Positions 16,527 to 24,699 of a stretch of DNA of 64,000 nt are shown here, piece by piece; positions within the stretch are counted from its first letter, which is position 1, and each line of letters opens with the position of its first letter. The notes below the pieces were generated by a model. That model did not search any database. It saw nothing but the letters and a program-made list of their open reading frames with translations, and was not told the DNA's origin. The DNA comes from Bacillus sp. DNRA2 (GTDB lineage: Bacteria > Bacillota > Bacilli > Bacillales > Cytobacillaceae). The stretch is from NCBI RefSeq assembly GCF_012843265.1, contig NZ_JABAIT010000016.1, positions 46,379 through 110,378 of the forward strand. The letters are read 5' to 3'. Made by a program: the position numbers and the translations under genes.

Positions 16527-17036
16527 TTGTATCCAAATTACTTTGACCATTACTATGCGGGTCCAAACCAATATGATTTTTATTCGTATCCAACTCCAGT
16601 CACTGAGGCGCATGTCCATCCCCATCAATATGATGAAAGAATTTTAGGTCAAATCGGTCAAATGTTACCACCGATGGGACCACCACCAGGCTCACAACCT
16701 GGATTTCCACCAAGCGGTCCATTTCCTGGCCAAGGACCTGGTCAATTTCCTGGCCAATTTCCTGGCCAAGGACCAGATGCAGGAGCACCAACTGCTCCGC
16801 CACCCACATTTGTTCCGGCAAAACCTCTCTCAGCAGGTACCTTTGCCGTTGACCCCGGCAGTATCAGACGCTGTTTATTCAGATTTACTTATGTCTGGTT
16901 AAGAAATTTTCAGCAATTCTGGTTCTACCCCGTATTCGTCGGTCGAACTTCTATCTCTGGATACCGCTGGACCGGCCATAGATGGGTGTTCTTTGGCGTA
17001 AGCTTAAGACAAATCGAATCGTTTACTTGTGTTTAA
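16527..17036 (+). CDS. Pro/Gly/Gln-rich protein with conserved aromatic C-terminal domain
   Basis: 169 residues. N-terminal Tyr-rich stretch (YPNYFDHYYAGPNQYDFYSY), then a low-complexity Pro/Gly/Gln segment with repeats of GQFPGQ and PGQGP, then a C-terminal domain rich in Arg and aromatics ('CLFRFTYVWLRNFQQFWFYP', 'GYRW', 'FGVSLRQIESF'). The C-terminal part resembles small conserved Bacillus proteins of unknown function, sometimes mislabelled transporters. TTG 16527 has AAGGGAG 8 nt upstream. No signal peptide or membrane span is seen. A spore surface role would fit the composition but is speculative. Confidence 0.65.
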   Translation: MYPNYFDHYYAGPNQYDFYSYPTPVTEAHVHPHQYDERILGQIGQMLPPMGPPPGSQPGFPPSGPFPGQGPGQFPGQFPGQGPDAGAPTAPPPTFVPAKPLSAGTFAVDPGSIRRCLFRFTYVWLRNFQQFWFYPVFVGRTSISGYRWTGHRWVFFGVSLRQIESFTCV

Positions 17037-17083
17037 CATAAAATCATTTAAGCAAACCGATTCAACTGAAAGGTTTTTTATAT

Positions 17084-17131
17084 AAAAAAAGTCTAATACC
17101 TTTGTATATTTACAGAGGTTTTAGACTTTTT
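17084..17131. terminator. Terminator after the Pro/Gly-rich gene
   Basis: Long stem AAAAAGTCTAA-ACCT / AGGT-TTAGACTTTTT with T-run, usable in both directions. Confidence 0.8.
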
Positions 17132-17179
17132 ATTTTACTTTTTTCAAAAAACACGAGTGTTGTATTTAATTAATATGTT

Positions 17180-17611
17180 TTACTGCGGTTGCTCTCCTGG
17201 GACATTCACTTGGAAAGTAACGCCAAACTTGTCCTTTACTTGACCATACAAGGGGCTCCAATCCGTCTTCTGAAGCGGCATAATGACCTGTCCACCATCT
17301 TCCAAAGCAGCGAAGATTTCTCTAGCTGTAGCTTCATCACTTGGATGGACGGCCATCTGGATTGAATTTCCAGGCTGATATGGCATGCCCTCGTATGTAT
17401 CGCTGAACATGAGATCTGCATCACCGACTTTCAAATGTGCATGCATAACGCGATTCTTCATGTCATCTGTCAATGGATAATTCGGGTCCTCTGGCATATC
17501 TCCGAAAGTTGTGATACCTAACACTTTTCCACCAAGCGCTTTCTCGTAAAAATGGACCGCTTCTCTCGTGTTACCGTTAAAAACCAGATACGGGTTCAAA
17601 CTAATTGACAT
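17180..17611 (-). CDS. PhnB/YjdN-like VOC (glyoxalase-fold) protein
   Basis: 143 residues of the vicinal-oxygen-chelate superfamily, PhnB subgroup: 'LNPYLVFNGNTREAVHFYEKALGGKV', 'MHAHLKVGDADLMFSDT' and the C-terminal 'PLYGQVKDKFGVTFQVNV'. Members often lack the metal ligands of true glyoxalases and are of unknown reaction. ATG 17611 has AAGGAG 9 nt upstream; a TTG two codons further out is too close to it. Monocistronic. Confidence 0.8.
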   Translation of the reverse strand: MSISLNPYLVFNGNTREAVHFYEKALGGKVLGITTFGDMPEDPNYPLTDDMKNRVMHAHLKVGDADLMFSDTYEGMPYQPGNSIQMAVHPSDEATAREIFAALEDGGQVIMPLQKTDWSPLYGQVKDKFGVTFQVNVPGEQPQ

Positions 17612-17878
17612 CCTCAACAGCTCCTTGGTTCTATTTTTTTACGATGCTTATGATAATTTCTAAGGGATAGTTACCACCTCTTATTATTACCCTAAATACA
17701 ATTTATCATACAGAACATAAGTTCGTAAATATAAATATACGGAACAAAAAATTTATTATTTTATTCCTACATTTTTTCAGATAGTATGCCAGACTATTGG
17801 TTCTTTTTTCTTTGAATATCAATTATAATGCTACTAAACTGTTACATAGCCATTCAATGATCCCAAGGAGTAGAAGAA

Positions 17879-18634
17879 ATGATTTTAACATTATCAAATT
17901 CTGAAAGAAAACGTCTATTAATTCCCATTAAGAAAACTATTTTAGATTACAAAATGATAGAAGAGGGTGATCGGGTAGCTGTAGGCCTATCAGGCGGAAA
18001 AGATAGCTCAACTTTATTGATTATTTTATCTATTTTACAAAAACAGCTTCCATTTCATTTTGAACTCATTCCGATTTCACTCTCACTAGGGTTTGAGGAT
18101 TTAGACATGACGCCATTAAAAAAGTTCGTTAATGGGCTTGGACATGACCTCTACATAAAAGAAACAAACATTAGCCAAATTGTTTTTGATTTTAAAAAAG
18201 AAAAAAACCCATGTTCTTTATGTGCTAATTTAAGAAGAGGCACGCTTTTTGAATATGCTGCCTCATTGAATTGTAACAAATTAGCTTATGGTCACCATTT
18301 GGATGATGGTATCGAGACATTTTTTATGAACCTTTTTTACGGTGGAAAATTAGGTGTCTTTAAACCGATAACCCATTTGGATCGCGCTAATATTACCTTA
18401 ATCCGTCCAATGCTAGCTATCGAAGAAAAAACAATTATCAATTTTGTCAAAGCCAAAAGCATCCCGATTATCGATAACCCATGTCCTGCTGATAAGCAGA
18501 CAAAACGCGAAGAAATGAAAGACCTTGTAAAGCAATTGAGTACTACCTACCCTGATTTGCGTCAAAAATTTATGAACGCAGCTATGAACATCAAGGAAGA
18601 GGAATTTTGGAAGATTGAACAAAAGACGAGATGA
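17879..18634 (+). CDS. TtcA-like PP-loop tRNA thiolation ATPase
   Basis: 251-residue adenylating PP-loop protein. Visible: PP-loop SGGKDSS at about 39-45, Cys pair in 'NPCSLCANLRRG', 'GHHLDDGIETFFMN', and a late 'DNPCPAD' Cys. The CxxC plus third Cys pattern is that of TtcA-family enzymes, which carry an iron-sulfur cluster and thiolate tRNA (position 32 cytidine in enterobacteria). The exact tRNA target in Bacillaceae is not established. ATG follows AAGGAGTAGAAGAA. Its stop codon lies in the loop of the following terminator. Confidence 0.8.
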   Translation: MILTLSNSERKRLLIPIKKTILDYKMIEEGDRVAVGLSGGKDSSTLLIILSILQKQLPFHFELIPISLSLGFEDLDMTPLKKFVNGLGHDLYIKETNISQIVFDFKKEKNPCSLCANLRRGTLFEYAASLNCNKLAYGHHLDDGIETFFMNLFYGGKLGVFKPITHLDRANITLIRPMLAIEEKTIINFVKAKSIPIIDNPCPADKQTKREEMKDLVKQLSTTYPDLRQKFMNAAMNIKEEEFWKIEQKTR

Positions 18635-18653
18635 TAAGTCTCGTCTTTTGTTC
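18617..18653 (+). terminator. Terminator overlapping the end of the TtcA-like gene
   Basis: Perfect 15-bp stem (GAACAAAAGACGAGA and its complement) with a 7-nt loop containing the stop codon; weak T-tail. Confidence 0.7.
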
Positions 18654-18716
18654 AAAGGTCTATTTACTTGTTAAAACAATCCAGAATGGTTTCCCACTCT
18701 GATTTTTTGTTTTGTT

Positions 18717-19319
18717 TTATCTTAAGGTTTTTAATGCCCCACTCCATGCAACAACTTCTTCAAGCATCGTGTTAACATTGTTTAGATGGAGTTCAGCTGG
18801 TTTGAATTCACTCATATTTTCAAAATCAGTAAATAATGATAACGTTGGATGCGTACGAACATCCGCCACTTTTTGTTCTGCAAGAATTCCCCGTAAATGT
18901 TCAGCAGCCCGAGCTCCTCCAGTTGAACCGTAACTTACGATACCCGCTGCCTTGTTATACCACGCTTCTCGGGCAAAATCGATTGCGTTCTTTAATGCAC
19001 CCGTGATACTGTGATTGTACTCTTGAACGATAAATACGAATCCATCGAGGCTCGCAAGTTTTTCATTCCATGCCGCAATTCCCGGTTCTGTTCCATCAGT
19101 TGTTCCTAAAAACGGAAGGCTAAAATCTGCAATGTCAACAATTTCATAATTTGCATCTCCTCGTTTGTCAGCAATCCCTTTTACCCATTCTCCAACTTGT
19201 GGGCTCACACGACCTTGACGAGTACTTCCTAAAATAATACCAATACTTAGCTTTTCATTTGTCATTTTTTCTGTCCCCTTTTCTAATGTTTCACCAAATA
19301 ATTTGGATAAAAAACCCAT
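18717..19319 (-). CDS. NADPH-dependent FMN reductase / quinone reductase family
   Basis: 200-residue flavodoxin-like NAD(P)H:FMN oxidoreductase. Visible: phosphate-binding 'GSTRQGRVS', 'LPFLGTTDG', 'QEYNHSITGALKNAIDFA' and 'YGSTGGARAAEHLR', as in azo/quinone and chromate reductases. ATG 19319 has AGGCGGTG upstream; Met19 after AAAGGGGACAG would give a 182-residue protein nearer the family length. An inverted repeat resembling the MhqR box lies 60-95 bp upstream. It is downstream of an extradiol-dioxygenase gene and a CatR-like regulator, so a role in quinone detoxification is inferred. Confidence 0.83.
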   Translation of the reverse strand: MGFLSKLFGETLEKGTEKMTNEKLSIGIILGSTRQGRVSPQVGEWVKGIADKRGDANYEIVDIADFSLPFLGTTDGTEPGIAAWNEKLASLDGFVFIVQEYNHSITGALKNAIDFAREAWYNKAAGIVSYGSTGGARAAEHLRGILAEQKVADVRTHPTLSLFTDFENMSEFKPAELHLNNVNTMLEEVVAWSGALKTLR

Positions 19320-19381
19320 ATAAATACACCGCCTACTATTATTACTTCAATTTGAAGTCAATATTCTTTCCTCGAATCCAA

Positions 19382-19412
19382 ATCTCGAATTTGATTATTT
19401 TTAATTCGAGAT
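19382..19412. promoter_or_regulatory. MhqR-box-like inverted repeat in front of the FMN reductase gene
   Basis: Perfect arms ATCTCGAATT (19382-19391) and AATTCGAGAT (19403-19412). These equal the halves of the B. subtilis MhqR box as I recall it (tATCTcgaAtTCgAGATa), separated here by 11 bp. On the minus strand one arm falls between a TTGCTT -35 and an AATAAT -10. A second palindrome ACTTCAA-T-TTGAAGT lies at 19344-19358. Confidence 0.5.
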
Positions 19413-19473
19413 AAAAAGCAAAAAATAATCATTACTTAATTATTTTGACCTTTGTTCTACTCGTCAATTGACA

Positions 19474-20253
19474 TTAACCAAATTGCCAAACACTATGGGA
19501 TAGATTCCCATATCTAAATTCTCGATGAAGCAAGGTCGCTTTTGGATGATTATGTGCTGCACCCATTGCATAGAAAATTGGAATAAAATGTTCACTTCCA
19601 TATGAAGGTACCGCAAATTCTGCATTGGGGGCAAGGGAATCATAGCTAAATAAAGCTGGTAAATCCCAATTATTAAGCTTTTCTGCTAACCAATCCTCAA
19701 ACTCAAGCGCCCAAGCATCAACCTCACCATTGTCAGCCCATTTTAAAGCTCTTAAATTATGAACAGTGCCCCCACTGGCGATAATTAAAATATCCTTAGT
19801 TCTTAATGCAGATAAAGCTTTTCCTATTTTATATTGCTCATCAGGAGTAAGATTCCGGTTGACTGACATTGCGATTACTGGAATCTCAGCATTAGGATAA
19901 AGTAAGCGAAGAACTACCCATGCACCATGATCCAGACCACGAGTTATATCATTTTCAAAAGCAATACCATTTTTATTGAATAGGTCCCCTATTTCTTTTG
20001 CTATATCAACATTCCCATGAGCAGGATATTTGATTGTGTATAAAGCAGGATCAAATCCTCCGAAATCATGAATCGTACTATACTGATCGACTCCACTTAC
20101 TTGCTGAACTTCGGATTCCCAATGTGCAGAAAACAAAACAATAGCTTTTGGGCGAGGTAAGTTATGACCTAATTGATTTAAAAATTTCGTGTAATCGTTA
20201 TTTTCAATTGCAAGTAGTGGTGAACCATGGGCAACAAATAATGATGGCATCAT
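19474..20253 (-). CDS. LigB/DODA-type extradiol aromatic-ring dioxygenase
   Basis: 259-residue class III extradiol dioxygenase of the YgiD/DODA type. Visible: 'SLFVAHGSPLLAIE' with the first metal-binding His, 'LFSAHWES', 'GLDHGAWVVL' with the conserved active-site His, and 'IASGGTVHNLR'. Known members open catechol rings using Fe(II) or Zn. ATG 20253 is chosen because AAGGAGGAAATTGAG precedes it; the longer frame would start inside the regulatory region. Divergent from a CatR-like regulator and upstream of the FMN reductase, suggesting a quinone/catechol stress unit. Confidence 0.83.
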   Translation of the reverse strand: MMPSLFVAHGSPLLAIENNDYTKFLNQLGHNLPRPKAIVLFSAHWESEVQQVSGVDQYSTIHDFGGFDPALYTIKYPAHGNVDIAKEIGDLFNKNGIAFENDITRGLDHGAWVVLRLLYPNAEIPVIAMSVNRNLTPDEQYKIGKALSALRTKDILIIASGGTVHNLRALKWADNGEVDAWALEFEDWLAEKLNNWDLPALFSYDSLAPNAEFAVPSYGSEHFIPIFYAMGAAHNHPKATLLHREFRYGNLSHSVWQFG

Positions 20254-20311
20254 CTCAATTTCCTCCTTATTTCTTACAATCAACCAACTAGCAATCAATT
20301 TATTAGTTAGT

Positions 20312-20326
20312 TACTTTATGTAAGTA
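20312..20326. promoter_or_regulatory. YodB/CatR-like operator in the dioxygenase-regulator intergenic region
   Basis: TACTTTATGTAAGTA, closely matching the TAC-N-GTA operators of YodB/CatR-type HxlR repressors. It is followed by a perfect TATAAT at 20331-20336. It lies between the divergent dioxygenase and HxlR genes. Confidence 0.5.
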
Positions 20327-20437
20327 AGTATATAATGATTAGTTAATAAAATCAAGTATGTTATTAATAAAAAGATATTTAATTATATTTAATTATTTTT
20401 ATTTACGTTTATAATATTAGGTAAGGAGTTGATGTTA

Positions 20438-20740
20438 TTGGATAAATCGATATGTCCTAGATTTGATAAAGCCATGGGATTATTAAGCCAAAGATGGACA
20501 GGGTTGATTTTATATCAGCTTTTATCTGGTCCTCAGCGTTTTTGTACTATTGAATCTTCAGTAGGTGTGAGTGGCAGAGTGCTTTCAGAAAGGTTAAAGG
20601 ATTTGGAGAACGAAGGGGTCGTTAAACGTGAGGTATTTCCAGAAACTCCAGTTCGAATAGAGTATTCACTTACAGATAAAGGTATAGCTTTACAACCGAT
20701 AATGAAAGAGATTGAAAATTGGTCGCAAAACTGGCTTTAA
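20438..20740 (+). CDS. HxlR-family redox/quinone-sensing repressor, CatR-like
   Basis: 100-residue winged-helix repressor. It starts with an Ile-Cys-Pro-Arg-Phe segment placing Cys6 where YodB and CatR have their redox-sensing Cys. 'LSQRWTGLILYQLLSGPQRF' and 'GRVLSERLKDLENEGVVKRE' are the DNA-binding core, and 'ETPVRIEYSLTDKG' the wing. Known YodB/CatR proteins derepress on thiol modification by quinones or diamide. TTG 20438 has AAGGAG 9 nt upstream and gives the family N-terminus. Target inference: itself and the divergent dioxygenase/FMN reductase genes. Confidence 0.85.
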   Translation: MDKSICPRFDKAMGLLSQRWTGLILYQLLSGPQRFCTIESSVGVSGRVLSERLKDLENEGVVKREVFPETPVRIEYSLTDKGIALQPIMKEIENWSQNWL

Positions 20741-20778
20741 ATAAAAATGTCCTTCATTTATTAGGCCCATAAAATAAT

Positions 20779-20812
20779 AACAGGCATATTTCCCAGCGAA
20801 ATGTGCCTGTTT
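20779..20812 (+). terminator. Hairpin after the HxlR gene
   Basis: AACAGGCA-ATTT / GAAAT-TGCCTGTT stem; short T-tail. Confidence 0.6.
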
Positions 20813-20825
20813 GCAAGTTATACAA

Positions 20826-20855
20826 TTCGACAAAATTCGGGCGGTGACAGGCACC
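20826..20855. repeat. Short dispersed repeat, copy 1
   Basis: A 30-bp sequence beginning TTCGACAAAATTCGGG and ending GGTGACAGGCACC, found again at 22016-22045 with one mismatch. The last 13 bp form a partial palindrome. It sits just beyond the end of the DUF1697 gene. Confidence 0.75.
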
Positions 20856-21401
20856 TTATCCTTTTTGGGCTTGCATGAGTTCATATATCTTACGAGCGGT
20901 GTTAACGTTTCTTACCGTGACCTGTTTGTATATTTTTGATCCAATGATTTTGGACATACCACTTTTGGTTACATTTTCCTTGTCAACCGACCAAAGGATT
21001 GCGCCAGGAAAATACTTTACAGTGTCAACATCAGGCTTTATGACAAGTTCTTCGAGCACAGATTCATCATCTATTTCATCCCATAAAAACATCACATCAC
21101 TTTTCATGTCTTTATCATTTTTCCATGTATCAGGAATCGCATTAATAATTCCTCTGACATCATCGAGACTACGAACGACTACTTTAATTTGTAATCCAAA
21201 ATCAACATGAATAGCTTCTTCCAAAATAGCTGATAATTCAATTTTTGAAAGACCATTTTTTGAGAAAATAATATTACCCGTATTGATGTATGTTACCACG
21301 TCATTCATCCCGACTCGTTCAAATGTTTGTTTAAGCAACTTCATGTCAATTTTATTATTTCCACCAACATTAATCCCCCGAAGAAGAGCGATATAAACCA
21401 T
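20856..21401 (-). CDS. DUF1697 family protein
   Basis: 181-residue DUF1697 protein: 'YIALLRGINVGGNNKIDMKLLKQ' opening, 'YINTGNIIFS', and 'SGMSKIIGSKIYKQVTVRNVNTARKI' near the end, all hallmarks of the family. Function unknown. ATG 21401 is chosen with GGAGG 6 nt upstream. The stop lies at the edge of a dispersed repeat. Confidence 0.82.
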   Translation of the reverse strand: MVYIALLRGINVGGNNKIDMKLLKQTFERVGMNDVVTYINTGNIIFSKNGLSKIELSAILEEAIHVDFGLQIKVVVRSLDDVRGIINAIPDTWKNDKDMKSDVMFLWDEIDDESVLEELVIKPDVDTVKYFPGAILWSVDKENVTKSGMSKIIGSKIYKQVTVRNVNTARKIYELMQAQKG

Positions 21402-21594
21402 AACCATCCTCCAATCGATTCTCTACTTTACAAACCATTATATCTACATGATTAAACTTGGTATACTAACTAATCGGTTCTTTATGGGTTGTAGAAAAAA
21501 CTATCTTTATTTTATAGTAAATTTGTTTACAATGGATTTATATGAATAAAAATGCGAACCAAATTTATGGTGTTTGGCGAAAGGAAAGAAATCC

Positions 21595-21891
21595 ATGATT
21601 AGAAAAACTGATGTAATTGAAAGGTTAAACTCATTGATTGGCCAGGAGCTAACTAGCGATCGTTTACATGAAGCGATATTTTGTGAAGTAAAGCATCAAA
21701 AAATATTGCGTCGCTATCATACCGGAAAATACACTTATGTGCAGTTCAAAATACATACAAATAATGACGGACAGTCCTTTGTCGATATCATCATCCCTGG
21801 AAATCCTAATACATTTAGAGTTGATATGGAAATAATGGATGGAAAAATGATTGTCCAATCTGAAGCAAGAATAAATTATTCGTATTTATAA
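21595..21891 (+). CDS. Hypothetical protein
   Basis: 98-residue soluble protein rich in beta-strand patterns ('YHTGKYTYVQFKIH', 'SFVDIIIPGNPNTFRVDMEI'). No membrane span, signal peptide or known motif. ATG 21595 lies after AAAGGAAAG. A strong terminator follows at 21961. Not recognised. Confidence 0.6.
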   Translation: MIRKTDVIERLNSLIGQELTSDRLHEAIFCEVKHQKILRRYHTGKYTYVQFKIHTNNDGQSFVDIIIPGNPNTFRVDMEIMDGKMIVQSEARINYSYL

Positions 21892-21960
21892 AGTACAGTG
21901 GATATTATGCGAAATTTATCAAACGTTTTATCAAAATAACGAACTCAATGTCCGAAAAAA

Positions 21961-21999
21961 AAAACGCATGGACCCCTTCAAAAAGGTCCATGCATTTTT
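21961..21999 (+). terminator. Terminator with GCATGGACC stem
   Basis: GCATGGACC / GGTCCATGC with a T-run. Nearly the same stem is used at 48177-48213. Confidence 0.85.
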
Positions 22000-22015
22000 A
22001 TATCAAAAAATTCCT

Positions 22016-22045
22016 TTCGACAAAATTCGGGTGGTGACAGGCACC
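22016..22045. repeat. Short dispersed repeat, copy 2
   Basis: 29 of 30 bases match the repeat at 20826-20855. It runs into a partial tandem (GGCACCGAATTT twice, 22040-22064) at the end of the EcsC gene. Confidence 0.75.
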
Positions 22046-22078
22046 GAATTTGGCACCGAATTTGCGCCAAAGCTGCTT

Positions 22079-22864
22079 TTAGAGTCTTTGTTTGATACGG
22101 CGTTTTTTATACAGGAGCTGGCCGGCTTCAGCAATATCGTTTATGGCAGAGCGATTTATAAAGGCGCCAAACAACAGGCCGGCAATTGGAATCATTTGAA
22201 ATAGTTTTTTCCAGCCGAACTGGTCGCGATAGGTCATGAATACCTCTCTCCAGCCTTGGAGCTCAGAAGCAACCATCCTTTTTGTGTCCTCTTCATTTCT
22301 GTCAAACCGATCAAGCTGAGCCAAAATCGCTTGTTTCCCAACAATATCCGAGGAAACAAATTGTAGAATTTTCACTATATATAATCTCTCATTTTCATCA
22401 TGCGGATCATAGCCATAGCAAATCGCAATATCCTGGAGGGTTTTTATCTGTAATCCTAGTAATAACGGAATATCGATTGATAACGTAAAAATACCACCAA
22501 TTCCTGTACTCGCCCCTTGGACAGTTGCTACCTTCTTACTTTTGTTTGAAAGAACTAGAGCCGCTTGGTCCATCTCTAACACTGATAGATTTACCACATC
22601 TTCGAGCAAATGAATATCTTTTCCAGGATAAAAGCCGCCAATTTTCGAAACTGAACTTAAGTATCTGCCTCCAGTTTGAATATATTGACCTGTTTCATCC
22701 AAGATTGCCCCTATCTTTTCCTGAATAAAAGCAGGGGTCCACTTATCAAGCAGCTTAAACGGAAGTCTGCCTAACTTCTCCCAAAACCATAAATCACCTT
22801 GATCTTTCTCCCATTTTTCAATTTGCGTCAATTCCTGTTGCAACCATTCCTTTGTTTCTTGCAT
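22079..22864 (-). CDS. EcsC family protein
   Basis: 261 residues. Homologous to the EcsC protein family: 'ATVQGASTGIGGIFTLSIDIP' and 'GLQIKTLQDIAICYGYDP' are typical, followed by 'MIPIAGLLFGAFINRSAINDIAEAG'. Two or three hydrophobic segments point to membrane association. Role unknown; EcsC in B. subtilis is encoded beside the EcsAB transporter, which is absent here. ATG follows AAAGGAGAGATGGGAA. Confidence 0.8.
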   Translation of the reverse strand: MQETKEWLQQELTQIEKWEKDQGDLWFWEKLGRLPFKLLDKWTPAFIQEKIGAILDETGQYIQTGGRYLSSVSKIGGFYPGKDIHLLEDVVNLSVLEMDQAALVLSNKSKKVATVQGASTGIGGIFTLSIDIPLLLGLQIKTLQDIAICYGYDPHDENERLYIVKILQFVSSDIVGKQAILAQLDRFDRNEEDTKRMVASELQGWREVFMTYRDQFGWKKLFQMIPIAGLLFGAFINRSAINDIAEAGQLLYKKRRIKQRL

Positions 22865-22945
22865 TTCCCATCTCTCCTTTGCCTAAATAATTACGATAGA
22901 GATTGAGAATGGTTTCACCATCATTAAATATTGTTTCATTCGAAT

Positions 22946-23797
22946 TTATTTTTTCTCTACGGTAATACCGCCATCCATTGTTGATAGGTTGATGATATTC
23001 TGTCCTTTTCCAAATACCTCATTTGTTTTTGTTGAATCAAAAATACTAACATTACCATCAACTGAACTAGCATTAATTGTTGCATTGGTTGGTTCGGTTC
23101 CTGATTGAATATGGATGTTTCCATTGACTGTTTCAAAATCAATCGAGCGATCTAAATCATTAGTCACAAGCTTAATACTTCCATCCTTGTTTTTTCCAGA
23201 GAGCTGCCCCAAAACACCCTCTAAAACGATACTCCCGTTAACAGTATTCGTTCTGATAAAAGAAGCTCCCACCTTGTTTAGTTTGATTGATCCATCCATG
23301 GTTTCTGTTACGACATTGGTTCCGTTCGTATGACTTAATTCAATTCCACCATTGATGGTTCTTATGTCTATCTCATTTGCTTGCAAACGGCCGACCTTGA
23401 TACCTCCATCTTTATTCTCTATTTTTAGGGATTCGTATATATTTTCCGGCACATAAACTTTTAACGATAAAGAGGTTGGGAGGAAATTGATGAAGCTTGT
23501 CTGTTTGTAATCCACTTCGATCGTGAGAGCATCATTTTTTACTTTTGTTGCTAAATGATTTTCTGCATTACCAGCATTCCCCGAAAGCTTCACTTTTGCT
23601 TTTGAATCAGTTGTTGGTAATAACTCAACGCCAACAGCATCAGACTTAATTTCAATTTTATTAAACTTTTGATTGACGACTTTTTCCTCTGAAATCAACC
23701 TTTCTTTCATCACCGGCTTATACGTAAGCAAACTACCAACTATCCCTATTAATAATAGAACTAAGGCAACAACAGAGATATTCTTCATATTAATCAT
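22946..23797 (-). CDS. DUF4097 beta-strand-repeat cell-envelope protein (YvlB-like)
   Basis: 283 residues: N-terminal membrane anchor (about 8-25), then repeated short beta units with 'DGGIKVGRL', 'NGGIELSHTNG', 'MDGSIKLNKV', 'NGSIVLEGV', 'KDGSIKLVT' and 'VDGNVSIFD', the DUF4097 right-handed beta pattern. Likely an extracellular protein on the membrane. It overlaps the DUF1700 gene by 8 nt and has its own GGGGG ribosome site. Third gene of a PadR-DUF1700-DUF4097 operon, a combination seen in cell-envelope stress modules (family knowledge). Confidence 0.82.
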   Translation of the reverse strand: MINMKNISVVALVLLLIGIVGSLLTYKPVMKERLISEEKVVNQKFNKIEIKSDAVGVELLPTTDSKAKVKLSGNAGNAENHLATKVKNDALTIEVDYKQTSFINFLPTSLSLKVYVPENIYESLKIENKDGGIKVGRLQANEIDIRTINGGIELSHTNGTNVVTETMDGSIKLNKVGASFIRTNTVNGSIVLEGVLGQLSGKNKDGSIKLVTNDLDRSIDFETVNGNIHIQSGTEPTNATINASSVDGNVSIFDSTKTNEVFGKGQNIINLSTMDGGITVEKK

Positions 23798-24350
23798 GCT
23801 TCAGTCCCCCTTGGACAAGCTTTACATTAAATCTTAAGTAGCGAATAAAGCCATTTGTTAAAGAACGTGTGGCAAGTAACATTCCCATCACAATAAACAA
23901 GCCTATACCACATAATGCAAGTGAAAGAAATAAAGTAAACAAGGCAAATGTCTCAGGAGACTGGATGACACTTATAATGAACAATATCGGTGAAACAACC
24001 ATGGCAAGGCCAGCAACCCAGCCTGCAAAAACCAGGGCAACAAGGGCGATAAACGGTGCAAGGACAATCACAAGATTGAAAAATCCTAATCCAATCACAG
24101 CCCAAACTGCTCGAAAAATATTACCTGTAGTTGCTGTATTTTCTACCTTTTCAAGGTGATAGGTTGCTAGCATGTCTTTGGCAATTTGCTGTGGTGAACC
24201 AAGAGTTGCCAAGATTTGTTCTTCACTCTTGCCACTCTCTTTTCCAATCGAAAAATGCTCCTCAAAATCTTGGAGAATATCTTGCCGTTCTGCTGCTGGT
24301 AGGTGTTTTAAGCCCGAACTTAATTTCGCTAAAAATTGCTGTTTATTCAT
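23790..24350 (-). CDS. DUF1700 (HAAS-domain) membrane protein
   Basis: 186 residues: an N-terminal HAAS domain ('FLAKLSSGLKHLPAAERQDILQDFEEHF', 'ILATLGSPQQIAKDM') followed by about four membrane spans. It overlaps both the PadR gene and the DUF4097 gene by 8 nt, so the three are translationally coupled. Function unknown; the HAAS domain is thought to be a signalling or interaction module. Confidence 0.82.
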   Translation of the reverse strand: MNKQQFLAKLSSGLKHLPAAERQDILQDFEEHFSIGKESGKSEEQILATLGSPQQIAKDMLATYHLEKVENTATTGNIFRAVWAVIGLGFFNLVIVLAPFIALVALVFAGWVAGLAMVVSPILFIISVIQSPETFALFTLFLSLALCGIGLFIVMGMLLATRSLTNGFIRYLRFNVKLVQGGLKHD

Positions 24351-24669
24351 CTTGCACTACCCCCTCTTTAATGATTTGATTGACCCCGTCCGTGAATTCC
24401 TTCCATTCTGCTAGGAGATTATTGAGAAAGCTTCTTCCGCTCTCCGTTAATTGGTAGTACTTCCGCGGTGGACCTTCTGAAGATTCCATTAAATAGGTCG
24501 TAAAATAGCCTTCCTTCGTCAATCGTCTTAATAGGGGGTACACAGTGCCCTCCGAAATATCAATTTGCTCAGAAATTTTTTGAACTAGTTCGTAGCCATA
24601 GCGGTCCTGTTTATCTAAAAGCACAAGAACGCAAAGCTCTAAAACACCCTTTTTAAATTGTACGTTCAC
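24343..24669 (-). CDS. PadR-family transcriptional regulator
   Basis: 108-residue PadR subfamily 1 protein: 'VQFKKGVLELCVLVLLDKQ', 'YGYELVQKISEQIDISEGTVYPLLRRL' (winged helix), 'GPPRKYYQLTESG'. GTG 24669 is chosen (GGTGAGGTG upstream), giving the family's usual N-terminus. First gene of the operon; a large dyad directly upstream is the likely autoregulatory operator. Confidence 0.85.
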   Translation of the reverse strand: MNVQFKKGVLELCVLVLLDKQDRYGYELVQKISEQIDISEGTVYPLLRRLTKEGYFTTYLMESSEGPPRKYYQLTESGRSFLNNLLAEWKEFTDGVNQIIKEGVVQDE

Positions 24670-24699
24670 CACATCACACCTCACCTATACATCGTTTAC

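Noticed and set aside
16690..16800. Short regular repeats considered as a CRISPR-like or minisatellite array
   Set aside because: They are in-frame codon repeats of a Pro/Gly/Gln-rich protein; no conserved repeat with variable spacers.
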